Part shown: one piece after another, positions 18,541 through 27,797 of the stretch
Layout: every line of letters starts with the position of its first letter
Position numbering within the stretch: position 1 is the stretch's first letter
Assembly (NCBI RefSeq): GCF_003054325.1
Contig: NZ_QBKU01000003.1
Location: 1 to 64,000 of the forward strand
DNA length: 64,000 nt
Reading direction: 5' to 3'
DNA from: Sulfitobacter mediterraneus
GTDB taxonomy: Bacteria; Pseudomonadota; Alphaproteobacteria; Rhodobacterales; Rhodobacteraceae
Translations under genes and position numbers: made by a program
The notes under the pieces: generated by a model
What the model was told of the DNA's origin: nothing
The model's input: the letters and a program-made list of their open reading frames with translations, nothing else
Database searches by the model: none

Positions 18541-18845
18541 TGGTCTGGTTGTCAAAAGCAGAACATGACCTAACTCGACAAAGTCGCTTGAGAAGAACTA
18601 AACAATCTCGGGCAAACACGGGGCGTTTCTCATCCTTGGTCTTCCGCTTTGTTAACTCTTGGGGGCGGACCACTTCAAAGGGGACGCCCACAAGGAACGA
18701 CAACTCTTTCAGCGGATGCGCCAAGAGACAGCTACACTAAAGAATACAAACGATAGCCATTATGGCCAAGCTTTAGACTTTCGCGAGGCTCACTTAAGTC
18801 GATCCAAACAGGCATCACTTTCACACCGGTCAGTGTGAGGATTGA

Positions 18846-20102
18846 ATGGTGTTTGTAGCGAATAGACTTAAGCTCGTAACCTATGCGCTGAGCGTTGGGT
18901 TGTTGTCTGTTCTGGCGTTGCCAGAACAGGCTCTTGCCAAGAAAAAACCACGGGATCATTCGCACCTCGCTTTTGATGCGGACAAGCGCAAAAAGACGAA
19001 GTCTAGTATCGGCCAACGCCTGTCCTATTCAGGTAGCATTGGCATAAGCCGCTTGGATGAGCATAATCTAAAGCTCAACGACGGTGTCGATGATCGCTCC
19101 CTCCAGATCATCGGCACGCTGAGCTTTGCGTTCAAAGCACAGATTAGCGAAAAGATCCGCGGCTTTGCACATGTTGAGTTGTCTCAGACTGACAAAACCA
19201 CACATCGGCAGAACTACGGCAGCTATAGTCGCGTCAAAATCAAAGAAGCTCATCTGAGTTTCGGGCTGGCCGACAAGCACACGCTTTCATTTGGTCGGAT
19301 GCGCTTTGCTGAACCGCGCCGCTGGGGCATGGATGCGTCAGTTGACGGCATACATCTTGGGTGGAGAGACGACAAAACCGCTTGGGAAGCGGCGCTCTTT
19401 CGCGATGCCTTTGAGAAGCGCGGCGCCTATGCATTTGTGCACGCGCAGCGGTTTTCTAAGAAATTCGCGATTGGTGCTTATGGTCTGATTGAAAGCCTTG
19501 AGGGCAAGCAGCGCCTGCATATCGCTGGGTATCTCGCGACCCTGGGCAAAGAGCGGGGCGGGTACGATCTTTATGCCGCCAGCGTTTTTGGTGATGCGGC
19601 AAATGGTCGGTCCTCGGGCTTTGCTATAGACGCAAACCTCGTTAGCCGATTTTCAGGTGTCCGTTGGAAGCCACAATTGATACTGGGCCTGGCAGCGGGA
19701 AGCCCCGGCTACGTTCAGCCCGACCTGAACTCCAACAAGGCACGTGATGGGGGCCAAGCCCAGTTCCATCGGTTTGGAACGGTGTTCCAGCCTGACATGT
19801 CAAACCTTGTTGTCGCCACCGCAGCGTTGGGGCTGCGACCCTCAAAGACATTCTCCGTCGATCTGCGTGCCCATGCCTATGCCCAGATGCAGGCATCCAA
19901 TTTTGCGCCAGTCGCCCGCGTTCAAGGGCTGACAACCGGCCAGTCCCGGCATGTTGGCCACGAGTTCAGCATCGTTGGGGCGTGGCGCCCGAACAAGAAA
20001 ACCAAGATCGAGTTGAGCGCGGGCGTGTTCAAGCCAGGTAATGCCTACTCTGACCGTTCATCTGTCAAGCGCGTCTATCTGCGTATGACCAAATACTTCT
20101 AA
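18846..20102 (+). CDS. algE: AlgE-like alginate export outer-membrane porin
   Basis: A 418-residue outer-membrane beta-barrel with a signal peptide ending PEQALA. The C-terminal half aligns by eye with Pseudomonas AlgE: FHRFGTVFQPDMSNLVVATA, the GHEFSIVGAW strand, and ELSAGVFKPGNAYSD before a final aromatic strand ending in Phe. AlgE forms the anionic channel that lets the polymer cross the outer membrane. It is somewhat shorter than the Pseudomonas protein (about 490). First gene of the algE-F-I-J-X operon (gap 21 bases to algF). No AlgK-type TPR lipoprotein gene is present nearby. Only a weak match to the locus-specific palindrome lies upstream (about 18750). Confidence 0.8.
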   Translation: MVFVANRLKLVTYALSVGLLSVLALPEQALAKKKPRDHSHLAFDADKRKKTKSSIGQRLSYSGSIGISRLDEHNLKLNDGVDDRSLQIIGTLSFAFKAQISEKIRGFAHVELSQTDKTTHRQNYGSYSRVKIKEAHLSFGLADKHTLSFGRMRFAEPRRWGMDASVDGIHLGWRDDKTAWEAALFRDAFEKRGAYAFVHAQRFSKKFAIGAYGLIESLEGKQRLHIAGYLATLGKERGGYDLYAASVFGDAANGRSSGFAIDANLVSRFSGVRWKPQLILGLAAGSPGYVQPDLNSNKARDGGQAQFHRFGTVFQPDMSNLVVATAALGLRPSKTFSVDLRAHAYAQMQASNFAPVARVQGLTTGQSRHVGHEFSIVGAWRPNKKTKIELSAGVFKPGNAYSDRSSVKRVYLRMTKYF

Positions 20103-20123
20103 CCCTTTGAAAGGAATGGACCG

Positions 20124-20720
20124 TTGATTAGTTTGGAATTCAGAATTCTGTGTATCGCTGTCGCCTTTTGGGCGGCCTCCTCGGCACTGGCGCAAGACAA
20201 TAGCCTCTACACCGAAGCGGCGTCGGATGACGCGAGTTTTGTTCGTTTCGTCGGATTTCAAGGAGGGACCCTAGCATCCTTTGCTGGCAAGACCTTTGAT
20301 CTTTCACTTGTCGACGCAGGTGCATACATCCCTGTCTCCTCATCCACTTTGGAGGACGTTCCGGCAGGGCGTTTTCAGACAGTGCTGCGAAAAGTCGACG
20401 GGTCAGTAGTTACAGTTGTTGAGGCCGCTCGGAACAGACAAACAAAGGTCTTTCTCTTCTTGATCAACACAACCCAGCAACCATTGGAGCTTCGCCTCGC
20501 GGACAACTCCGCGACGGTTATTGAAGCTGTCCCTTCTGGTGAGAGCGGCCAGCGCGGGGTTAACCCGGTCAGCGTATCGCTGGGTGTTTTTGCGCAGGGT
20601 GCTGATAACCCGCTTGGCGCGTTCGATGTTCAACTGCAGCGCGGCCAAAACCTGTCCTTTGTCGCTACAGAGCAAGGCATCGAACTGATCGAAAACAGTT
20701 TTGGTCCCGTGGCCAAATAA
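20124..20720 (+). CDS. algF: AlgF-like alginate O-acetylation adaptor
   Basis: A 198-residue periplasmic protein starting with TTG at 20124, supported by AAGGAA just upstream. The signal peptide ends ASSALAQ. The C-terminal part matches AlgF: VNPVSVSLGVFAQGADNPLG, then QLQRGQNLSFVATEQG, echoing the INPVKVNL...LERGEAAVLYV pattern of Pseudomonas. AlgF is required for acetylation of mannuronate residues with AlgI, AlgJ and AlgX. Similarity is modest but the position between algE and algI supports the call. Confidence 0.72.
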   Translation: MISLEFRILCIAVAFWAASSALAQDNSLYTEAASDDASFVRFVGFQGGTLASFAGKTFDLSLVDAGAYIPVSSSTLEDVPAGRFQTVLRKVDGSVVTVVEAARNRQTKVFLFLINTTQQPLELRLADNSATVIEAVPSGESGQRGVNPVSVSLGVFAQGADNPLGAFDVQLQRGQNLSFVATEQGIELIENSFGPVAK

Positions 20721-20744
20721 CTTTCAGACGGACGGAGCATCACC

Positions 20745-22142
20745 ATGATCTTTTCTAGCGCCATCTTTATCTTCGGATTTCTGCCGTTCTTCCTGGCAGT
20801 GTATTATCTTGCCCCGCGCCGGGCGAAGTCCTACGTGATCCTGCTGGGCAGCTATGCCTTTTACGGCTGGTGGCGGGTGGATTACTTAGCGGTGGTGTTT
20901 GGCATGTCGCTGATCAGCTATCTGGCAGCACAGGTCGCGTTGTACGGCGCAACAGAGCAGCGGCGCACCTGGGCGCTGCGGTTCGGCGTTACATCTGTTC
21001 TGCTTGTGCTTGGCTACTTCAAATACACCATGTTTATTCTGGGTGGGTTGGGCGATCTGTCACAAGCCTTTGGCGGCGTCGGTATCACAATGCCGCAGAT
21101 CATCTTGCCCATCGGGATCAGTTTTCATGCATTTCAGTCGATCAGTTATATCGTAGACGTGAGCCGCGAAGACGCACCGCCAGCGCGCCATATCGTTGAT
21201 TTTCTCGCATTCGGGTCGTTGTTCCCTCAACTGATCGCAGGGCCCGTGCTGCGCTACAAAGACCTTGCCGATCAGTTTTGCTCGCGCGCGCATTCGGTTG
21301 AGATTTTTGCCAACGGCATTGCGCGTTTTGCGCAGGGTTTGGCGATGAAGGTGCTGATCGCTGACAATGTGGCCCCGCTGGCGGATCGTCTGTTTGCCTT
21401 GTCAAACCCAACCGCAGCCGAAGCCTGGCTCGCCGCCGGGGCCTATTCCATCCAGCTCCTATTTGATTTTGCCGGGTATTCGGCCATGGCCATTGGATTG
21501 GGCTTGATGATGGGCTTCCGTTTTGTCGAGAATTTCGATGCGCCCTACACGAGCCAGTCCATTACCGAATTCTGGCGTCGGTGGCACATCAGCCTGTCGC
21601 AGTGGCTGCGTGATTACCTTTATGTGCCGCTGGGCGGCAATCGTCGCGGCACGCTTCGTACCTACGTTAATCTGATGCTGACGATGGTGTTGGGCGGGTT
21701 ATGGCACGGGGCCAACTGGACCTTCATTCTCTGGGGGGCATGGCACGGTGGTTGGCTTGCCGTTGAGCGGATGTTCGGGGCCAAGGGCACAAAAAGCGTC
21801 TGGCCCAAGTCCATTGCATGGCCCGCCACGATGCTGATCGTGATGATTGGTTGGGTGATGTTTCGTGCCCAAGATGTCGCGCAAGCTATCGCCATTTATC
21901 GCGGTATGCTGGGACTTCACGGTATAGCGCTGAGCGAGGAAAATTCCTGGCAAATTCAGAACACCGAAATCACCGCCCTGCTATTGGGTTTTGCGCTCAG
22001 CCTATGTGGCGCGACGCTGGTCAGCATGACAGCACATTTGCCCGCAATTGCACGGCGCTTTGGCGCAGCGCTGTTGATGAGCTGCGCTTGCACCGCACTG
22101 ATAGCGCAGACCCATTCACCATTTTTGTACTTTCAGTTTTGA
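20745..22142 (+). CDS. algI: AlgI-like MBOAT polysaccharide O-acetyltransferase
   Basis: A 465-residue polytopic protein of the MBOAT family. Key motif GGLWHGANWTFILWGAWHG (about residues 315-333) holds the invariant His. Also seen are EFWRRWHISLSQWLRDYLYV and PLGGNRRG, typical of AlgI/DltB/PatA. It carries acetyl groups across the inner membrane for transfer to the polymer in the periplasm. Downstream algJ starts 11 bases after its stop. Length fits AlgI (about 520) slightly short. Confidence 0.9.
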   Translation: MIFSSAIFIFGFLPFFLAVYYLAPRRAKSYVILLGSYAFYGWWRVDYLAVVFGMSLISYLAAQVALYGATEQRRTWALRFGVTSVLLVLGYFKYTMFILGGLGDLSQAFGGVGITMPQIILPIGISFHAFQSISYIVDVSREDAPPARHIVDFLAFGSLFPQLIAGPVLRYKDLADQFCSRAHSVEIFANGIARFAQGLAMKVLIADNVAPLADRLFALSNPTAAEAWLAAGAYSIQLLFDFAGYSAMAIGLGLMMGFRFVENFDAPYTSQSITEFWRRWHISLSQWLRDYLYVPLGGNRRGTLRTYVNLMLTMVLGGLWHGANWTFILWGAWHGGWLAVERMFGAKGTKSVWPKSIAWPATMLIVMIGWVMFRAQDVAQAIAIYRGMLGLHGIALSEENSWQIQNTEITALLLGFALSLCGATLVSMTAHLPAIARRFGAALLMSCACTALIAQTHSPFLYFQF

Positions 22143-22153
22143 GGAATCCGGCG

Positions 22154-23185
22154 ATGACACATTCAATTTCTTCAGCAGCCTTTGCCTCGGCAACCCTGCT
22201 GGCATTGTCAGGCATCGGCCTCTCAGGTCACCTGCAACAATCAGAAAGACTTGCCTTCGGCGATCTTTTGAACGGGACCGCACAAACCGCATATGAAGCC
22301 GGCTTCGATGGTGCTAACGCCGCCAGCGCATTTGCCGTCGATGCCGTCGGAGCATTAAAGCTTGCCTTGTTCGGGCAAAGTTCAGACGGAGCTGTTCTCG
22401 GGAAAGATGGTTGGATCTTTACCAGCGAAGAGTTTGAAAGCGCTGAAACGTTTGATGCGAACATCATCGCGAGCGCAGAACGTGTGGCGCGCGCAGTGAG
22501 TGCGTTGAGGCGTAAGGGCATCACTGTTCTGCCTGTGGTTATACCCGATAAATCTGACGTCTACGTTGATGAATTGGAGTTTGTGCGACCCAGCGCGGTT
22601 GAGCGCCGTTTGGATCAATTTCGTATGGCGTTGTCGGTGCGCGACGTTGCATTTCTGGATGCGCGTCCCACGCTGAAGCAGGCCGCACAGATCGGAGATG
22701 TGTTCGTCAAAGACGACACCCATTGGTCCCCCCCGGGCAGCCGAAAGGTCGCAGAAGCCATCGCCTCCAATCTGGCACATCTCGACTATTCAAGGGTGGC
22801 GGTTAATACGACACAGGGCCCAAGCGTCGCTTACGACGGTGACCTACTTTCGTTTGTGCCAACGGGCCGATGGCGATCACTGATTGGACCAGAACAGTTT
22901 GCCATAGAGACCTTCAAAACTGAGGTCGACACCCAGGGCGACCTGTTTGATGCACCGGGGGTTGAGATCGCCTTGGTAGGCACCAGTTTCAGCGCGCGCG
23001 CCGCGTTTCATTTTGAGGGCTTTCTCAAGCAAGCGCTGCAAGCCGATATCTTGAACTTTGCGCAAGAGGGCCAGGGTCCCTTTGCCCCGATGGATGCCTT
23101 TCTGGCTTCCGAATTTTTGAAATCAACTCCACCCAAAGTCGTCATCTGGGAAATCCCAGTGCGCTATGTTTCAAAGGACCTGTAA
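22154..23185 (+). CDS. algJ: AlgJ-like SGNH-fold alginate O-acetyltransferase
   Basis: A 343-residue periplasmic or membrane-anchored protein. ATG 22154 has GAGGAA upstream; a much longer upstream frame overlaps algI and is rejected. Catalytic triad equivalents of Pseudomonas AlgJ are visible: Asp188 and His190 in KDDTHWSPPGS, and Ser278 in LVGTSFSARA. An N-terminal hydrophobic segment may serve as signal anchor. AlgJ takes acetyl groups from AlgI. Only two bases separate it from the next gene, another SGNH protein. Confidence 0.85.
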   Translation: MTHSISSAAFASATLLALSGIGLSGHLQQSERLAFGDLLNGTAQTAYEAGFDGANAASAFAVDAVGALKLALFGQSSDGAVLGKDGWIFTSEEFESAETFDANIIASAERVARAVSALRRKGITVLPVVIPDKSDVYVDELEFVRPSAVERRLDQFRMALSVRDVAFLDARPTLKQAAQIGDVFVKDDTHWSPPGSRKVAEAIASNLAHLDYSRVAVNTTQGPSVAYDGDLLSFVPTGRWRSLIGPEQFAIETFKTEVDTQGDLFDAPGVEIALVGTSFSARAAFHFEGFLKQALQADILNFAQEGQGPFAPMDAFLASEFLKSTPPKVVIWEIPVRYVSKDL

Positions 23186-23187
23186 CG

Positions 23188-24462
23188 ATGAATTTTTTCA
23201 CCAAGATAATCACCCTAGGCGCTGTTGTTGCAGCAAGCACCGCGGCGGCCGATCCATTTTGTGCAGCGTTGATGGACAAGGATCAGCTGCCCAAGAAATA
23301 CGCCAAACGTGGCCCATTTTATGCGGATGCCCAAAGCGGTTGGATCGTTGGCGCAGATCAACTGAAGGGCAAATACGAAGTAACTGAAGAGGTGAGTACC
23401 CTGTGGCAAGCGATCAATGCGGAGTTTGCCGAGCGTGGTGTGACACTGAGTGTGCTTGCCGCGCCACCTCGACCGCTCTTTGCGCCCTCAGTTGCACTGC
23501 CGGAAAGCTATGACCCTGCAGCAGATCGTACTGCGTTCAGTGCGTATACCGAAGAACTGAACGCAGCTGGCATCGTTGCGCCGGACCTGACGCAGGTGCT
23601 GGAGTCCGTTTCATCTAGCGACTTTTACTTTAAGCGCGATACACACTGGACGCCCACAGGGGCCTATATGTCTGCCAAGTTCCTGGCAGGAAGCCTCGGC
23701 GTTAACGAACCAATAGCCGCTGATTTCTCCTTTGATGCCACCTATAATGAGAAGGGGTCGTTGAGCGCGGTCGTCGAAAAGGTATGTGGCACGCGACCAG
23801 AACGCGAAACCGTAGCATCACCCAGTTATGCGAAATCTGGCGGCGCTGACGCCTTACTTGGCAATACGAGCGCGCCCAGTCTCGCGCTTGTCGGGACCAG
23901 CTTTTCAGATCGCTACAAGACCGACAGCTATCAGGTCGCCGGCGCGCTGGCGCACGTATTTGGTGAAGAGGTCCAGAACTTCTCGGCCACAGGTGGCGGC
24001 ATGGTCGGCGCGATGGAGGCCTTTATCTTGAGTGGAGCCCTAAAGACTGGCGATTTCAAAACCGTTGTTTGGGAAACACCTTATACAACCCCCCTGACAA
24101 ACGTCTCGGGCTTGCGGCAAGTGCTTGGGGCGTTGCAAGCACCAGAAACGCGTGAAAATATCTACTCAGGAGCGATAGGGGATGACTGGCAATCCGCGAA
24201 GTATGAAATCGCATCAGATAGTGATGTATCCCTTCAATTCACGACGCCGCGCGTAAAGACCGGAAAGCTCTCTGTCGAACTCTACAGTACGACTGGGGAA
24301 AAGCTTCGCATCAAACTTGTCAAATCCGAACGCATCGACCCAGCATTGCAAAGTAACGTCTGGCGGCTCTCGCTTGCTGCTTTGCCCTTCAAAGATGTTA
24401 ACCGGATCAAGTTTAAGTTGGATCAAACCGTCGCAGGGGTGGAAATCGATCTGTTAAACTGA
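23188..24462 (+). CDS. algX: AlgX-like alginate O-acetyltransferase with C-terminal carbohydrate-binding domain
   Basis: A 424-residue periplasmic protein with signal peptide ending STAAA. Catalytic residues of the SGNH-like domain: Asp151 and His153 (KRDTHWTPTGA) and Ser238 (LVGTSFSDRYK). The C-terminal about 100 residues form a beta-rich region resembling the AlgX carbohydrate-binding module. This part, absent from the preceding AlgJ-like protein, supports the AlgX call. AlgX places the terminal acetyl group on mannuronate. Last gene of the algE-F-I-J-X run. Confidence 0.82.
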   Translation: MNFFTKIITLGAVVAASTAAADPFCAALMDKDQLPKKYAKRGPFYADAQSGWIVGADQLKGKYEVTEEVSTLWQAINAEFAERGVTLSVLAAPPRPLFAPSVALPESYDPAADRTAFSAYTEELNAAGIVAPDLTQVLESVSSSDFYFKRDTHWTPTGAYMSAKFLAGSLGVNEPIAADFSFDATYNEKGSLSAVVEKVCGTRPERETVASPSYAKSGGADALLGNTSAPSLALVGTSFSDRYKTDSYQVAGALAHVFGEEVQNFSATGGGMVGAMEAFILSGALKTGDFKTVVWETPYTTPLTNVSGLRQVLGALQAPETRENIYSGAIGDDWQSAKYEIASDSDVSLQFTTPRVKTGKLSVELYSTTGEKLRIKLVKSERIDPALQSNVWRLSLAALPFKDVNRIKFKLDQTVAGVEIDLLN

Positions 24463-24487
24463 TTAATCACAAACACTTAAAAGGCTC

Positions 24488-24513
24488 CTATCCTTTCGTA
24501 TAGGAGCCTATAC
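24488..24513. promoter_or_regulatory. Candidate operator, site A (upstream of SUOX-fold protein and sensor kinase)
   Basis: CTATCC-TTTC-GTATAG followed after four bases by CTATAC. The outer bases extend the palindrome to GGCTCCTAT/ATAGGAGCC (24483-24508). Shares its core with sites B, C and D of this locus. About 75 bases before the next gene. Confidence 0.6.
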
Positions 24514-24587
24514 CCATGCGCGTTCGCGATGTGATCCGAAGCCCGATAGATCAACATTCAACAACTGTGTGAGTTTGGGATATCAAC

Positions 24588-25091
24588 ATGAAACTGTTTT
24601 GCCTTTCAGCCGCGATCGCCTTTTTCGCTGTCACCTCAGCAAGTGCCGAACAATTGCCAGCACCTGAAGGTGAAGTGCTTTTGACCGTTTCTGGCGCGAT
24701 TGAAAATGAGACCGCTGATGGCGTCGTTTCGCTGGATCTGGCCCAACTTCAGGCTTTGCCTGAGCAAGTCTTTACGACGTCTACGATCTGGACCGAAACC
24801 CCCGTTGTCTTCACCGGGGTAAGCCTGCGCGATGTGTTGGATCATGCGGGCGTTGAAGCAACCAAGATCAAAGCCGTCGCCCTTAACGATTACATAGTGG
24901 AAATTCCGCTGGACGGCGTGTCCGATCAGGCACCGATCATTGCCTATCTGATGGACGGCGAACAAATGTCGCCCCGCGACAAAGGTCCGTTGTGGATTGT
25001 CTATCCCTATGATGCGGACCCGGACTATCGCACAGAGGTGGTCTTTTCCCGTTCAATCTGGCAACTCAACCGCATCGTCGCCGTGAAATAG
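24588..25091 (+). CDS. Periplasmic SUOX-fold (molybdopterin oxidoreductase-like) protein
   Basis: A 167-residue exported protein; signal peptide ends TSASAEQ. The mature part resembles the sulfite-oxidase-type molybdopterin-binding fold in short form: VSLDLAQLQALPEQ, FTGVSLRDVLDHAGV, DYIVEIPLDG, GPLWIVYPYD, and WQLNRIVAV. No cysteine remains in the mature protein, so the Mo-ligating Cys of SUOX enzymes is missing and a redox-enzyme role is unlikely. It sits 26 bases before the hybrid sensor kinase, which has a periplasmic sensing domain. A role as the kinase's periplasmic partner or ligand receptor is my inference. Confidence 0.75.
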   Translation: MKLFCLSAAIAFFAVTSASAEQLPAPEGEVLLTVSGAIENETADGVVSLDLAQLQALPEQVFTTSTIWTETPVVFTGVSLRDVLDHAGVEATKIKAVALNDYIVEIPLDGVSDQAPIIAYLMDGEQMSPRDKGPLWIVYPYDADPDYRTEVVFSRSIWQLNRIVAVK

Positions 25092-25117
25092 ACGGATTTA
25101 TCAGGCATACTGGCAAG

Positions 25118-27658
25118 ATGAGAGTGAACACACTGCGTCGGAACGTCCCGTCAATCATCATCGCGATCAGCATTACCGCCTTGGTGGTGTTATTTGTTCT
25201 AATTGGGCAGAAAGTGAACCTGTTACGGGACGCACCTGCGGACAATGTGACGTGGGGGTTGTCCCAGGTTGAGGTAGACCTGCTCACGTTGCGTTCCACT
25301 GTGCTGACGGCAACGGAGCAGGCTGACGCAGATGTCGCTCACATCAAACGGCGCTTTGACAACGCTTACAGCCGGGTTTCGAACTTGGAAAAAGGCCTCG
25401 TGTTCGCCGCGATGCGCGAGGATGCTGCGTTTGCCGAGACACTTGCAGACCTTCAAGGCGCTATGGATGGGTTGATCCCACTGATCGACGGGCCTGATGA
25501 TGCCTTGCGGGCAGGACTGCCGGACATGTTGCCGGTGCTCGACAGGCTTGATCAAAGCGCGCGCGCCTTGGCCCTGTCTGGTATCGCGCTGAATTCGCAG
25601 TCCTCTGATGCAAACCGAGAGAGCTTTTACCAGCTCTTGACAATCGCTGCCGCGATTACCTTTGCCTTGATCGTCTTCCTTATCGTCATGAGCTATCTGC
25701 AGGTCCGCCAGTACCGAGCCTTCCGCAGAGTTTCCCGAGATGTTGAAAAAGCGAACACCCGGCTAAATTCATCCTTTCAGGCCTCGCTGGATGCGATCGT
25801 CGTGGCCGATGACCAAGGTATCATTCTTGAGTTCAACGAAGCAGCTGAAGCCGTGTTTGGCTATACACGTCAAGAGGCGGTGGGCGGTCAGATGGCCGAT
25901 CTGATTGTACCCCCACATCTGCGCGACGCGCATCTAGCAGGTATGCAAAGGTTCCTCGATACGAAAGAACCACACCTTGTCGGCAAAGGGCGTATTGAGA
26001 TCGTTGCGATGCGGAAATCCGGCGAAGAGTTCACGGTCGAGCTGGCCATCGGGCAGGCGGATGATCCCGGAGGAACGATCTTTATCTCTTACCTGCGCGA
26101 CATCACAAAACGGCTGCAATCGGAGAGCGATCTCAAGCAGGCCCGCGACGATGCCCTTCAGGCTGAACGCGCCAAGTCAAACTTCCTCGCGGTGATGAGC
26201 CACGAGATGCGCACGCCGCTGAATGGCATCTTTGGCACCATCGAATTGATGCGAAAAACGAAGCTGGAGCCAAACCAGACCGAATACCTCGACATCGCGC
26301 AGCAATCCGGTGAAATCCTGTTGAACCACGTCAACGACGTCCTCGACATTACGCGCATTGATGCAGGTGAATTGGCGCTTTCTGAGAATGTGTTCAATCT
26401 CAGGAAATTCTTTGAAAACGTGATAAAGACGAATGAGCCAACGGCCATTTCGCGCGGAAATCAGCTGGTGTTGCAGGCGGACAGCCTTGATCATCTTTGG
26501 GTGTCAGCGGACGAACAACGTCTGCGTCAGGTGGCCTTCAATCTGATCAGCAACGCGTTGAAGTTTACCGACAAAGGCTCAGTTACGCTGAGCGCAGGTG
26601 CCACGGCCAGAGACCGAACCGTTGATCTGACGTTCAAAGTCGCGGACAACGGTGTTGGTATCCCGGATCAGGATCAAGCCAAGGTGTTTGACCGCTTCTT
26701 CACACAGGAAAAGTCCTATGACCGCATGGCGTCGGGCACGGGCCTTGGCCTCGCCATTTGCAAGCAGATTATTGAGAGGATGGATGGCGTGATCAGCGTG
26801 GAGAGCGCGGTCGGGCAGGGCTCGACCTTCACGGTCACGGTGCCCTTGCAGACGGCACAGGAACGATCTCACGACGCGGCGCATCATGTGCCGGAAGCAC
26901 AGAGGCAAAACCTGAGTGGTGCGCAAATTTTGTTGGTCGAAGACAACGAGATCAACCGCACCATCGTCCGCGAAATGCTGGAAAGCGAAGGGGCGCTGGT
27001 CACAGAGGCCATCAATGGGCAAGAGGCGGTGCGCGTGGCCGGTGGTGATCGCTTTAGCGCCATTTTGATGGACATCAGCATGCCGGTCATGAATGGCGTC
27101 GACGCAACGCGCCAGATCCGCAGTCAGGTCGGGTTGAACAAGGAGACGCCGATCCTCGCACTGACCGCGCACGCGATGGCGAAAGAACATGAACAGTTCA
27201 TGGACGCCGGGATACAGGGCTGTCTGAACAAACCCGTTTCGCAATCAAGTCTGGCGTTTGCCCTTAGTGATGTCATCGGACGCATTGATGCCGCGCAAGC
27301 ACCAGATCATGCGCCCCATCATCACGGTCTGGTTGACGCAGACATCTTTAACGGGCTGAAGTCGGTCCTCAAGCAAGAGAAGCTCGAAACCCTCATCCAC
27401 AAATTCGACGCTGAAGTTGTGAAGATTATGGCCGATTTGCCTGCGCATCTGGAGGCGGACAGCCTGACGGCCCTTGGCGATCTTTGTCACCGGTCGGTTG
27501 GTTCGGCGGGCATGATGGGGGCGTTGTCGTTTCAGGCAGAGCTGCGCAAGCTTGAGCAGGCAGCGCGCAATGGGGATGTCACCGCCGCACAAGACGCAGC
27601 GCAGGACGTGACCGAGGCATGGCCCCAGACCCGCACGGCCCTGATGAACCAACTTTAG
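25118..27658 (+). CDS. Tripartite hybrid sensor histidine kinase (PAS-HisKA-HATPase-REC-HPt)
   Basis: An 846-residue inner-membrane kinase. Membrane helix at about 13-31, periplasmic domain of about 140 residues, second helix at about 168-190. PAS domain about 215-330 ([20 protein letters not shown]). HisKA with phospho-His near 362 ([17 protein letters not shown]). HATPase with [11 protein letters not shown] and [12 protein letters not shown]. Receiver domain from about 603 ([12 protein letters not shown]) with phospho-Asp near 650 ([12 protein letters not shown]). C-terminal HPt with His near 790 ([14 protein letters not shown]). This is the ArcB/BarA-type phosphorelay layout. A separate response regulator at 36739-37353 is the obvious candidate recipient. 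The Pseudomonas alginate operon has no such kinase inside it. Confidence 0.92.
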   Translation: MRVNTLRRNVPSIIIAISITALVVLFVLIGQKVNLLRDAPADNVTWGLSQVEVDLLTLRSTVLTATEQADADVAHIKRRFDNAYSRVSNLEKGLVFAAMREDAAFAETLADLQGAMDGLIPLIDGPDDALRAGLPDMLPVLDRLDQSARALALSGIALNSQSSDANRESFYQLLTIAAAITFALIVFLIVMSYLQVRQYRAFRRVSRDVEKANTRLNSSFQASLDAIVVADDQGIILEFNEAAEAVFGYTRQEAVGGQMADLIVPPHLRDAHLAGMQRFLDTKEPHLVGKGRIEIVAMRKSGEEFTVELAIGQADDPGGTIFISYLRDITKRLQSESDLKQARDDALQAERAKSNFLAVMSHEMRTPLNGIFGTIELMRKTKLEPNQTEYLDIAQQSGEILLNHVNDVLDITRIDAGELALSENVFNLRKFFENVIKTNEPTAISRGNQLVLQADSLDHLWVSADEQRLRQVAFNLISNALKFTDKGSVTLSAGATARDRTVDLTFKVADNGVGIPDQDQAKVFDRFFTQEKSYDRMASGTGLGLAICKQIIERMDGVISVESAVGQGSTFTVTVPLQTAQERSHDAAHHVPEAQRQNLSGAQILLVEDNEINRTIVREMLESEGALVTEAINGQEAVRVAGGDRFSAILMDISMPVMNGVDATRQIRSQVGLNKETPILALTAHAMAKEHEQFMDAGIQGCLNKPVSQSSLAFALSDVIGRIDAAQAPDHAPHHHGLVDADIFNGLKSVLKQEKLETLIHKFDAEVVKIMADLPAHLEADSLTALGDLCHRSVGSAGMMGALSFQAELRKLEQAARNGDVTAAQDAAQDVTEAWPQTRTALMNQL

Positions 27659-27661
27659 GCG

Positions 27662-27688
27662 CTATCCTTTAGGATAGGGGCGCTAGCC
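27662..27688. promoter_or_regulatory. Candidate operator, site B (upstream of alg44-alg8)
   Basis: CTATCC-TTTA-GGATAG is a perfect six-base inverted repeat, followed after five bases by CTAGCC. It begins four bases after the kinase stop and about 110 bases before alg44. Same layout as sites A, C and D. Confidence 0.62.
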
Positions 27689-27797
27689 TTATTAACTGGT
27701 GCTTGACCGCTTGGTACAGCCATCGTGCAGGCGCTCTTTGATAAACAATCCAGGTGAGAGAGCACCAGCGCCGCTGGTCAAAAACCTGGAGTATGCA

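Noticed and set aside
21818..22153. Extended N-terminus for the AlgJ-like protein
   Set aside because: The upstream part overlaps algI in another frame; ATG 22154 has a good ribosome site and gives the family length.
24588..25091. Active molybdopterin oxidoreductase
   Set aside because: The mature protein has no cysteine to ligate molybdenum and is much shorter than catalytic members.
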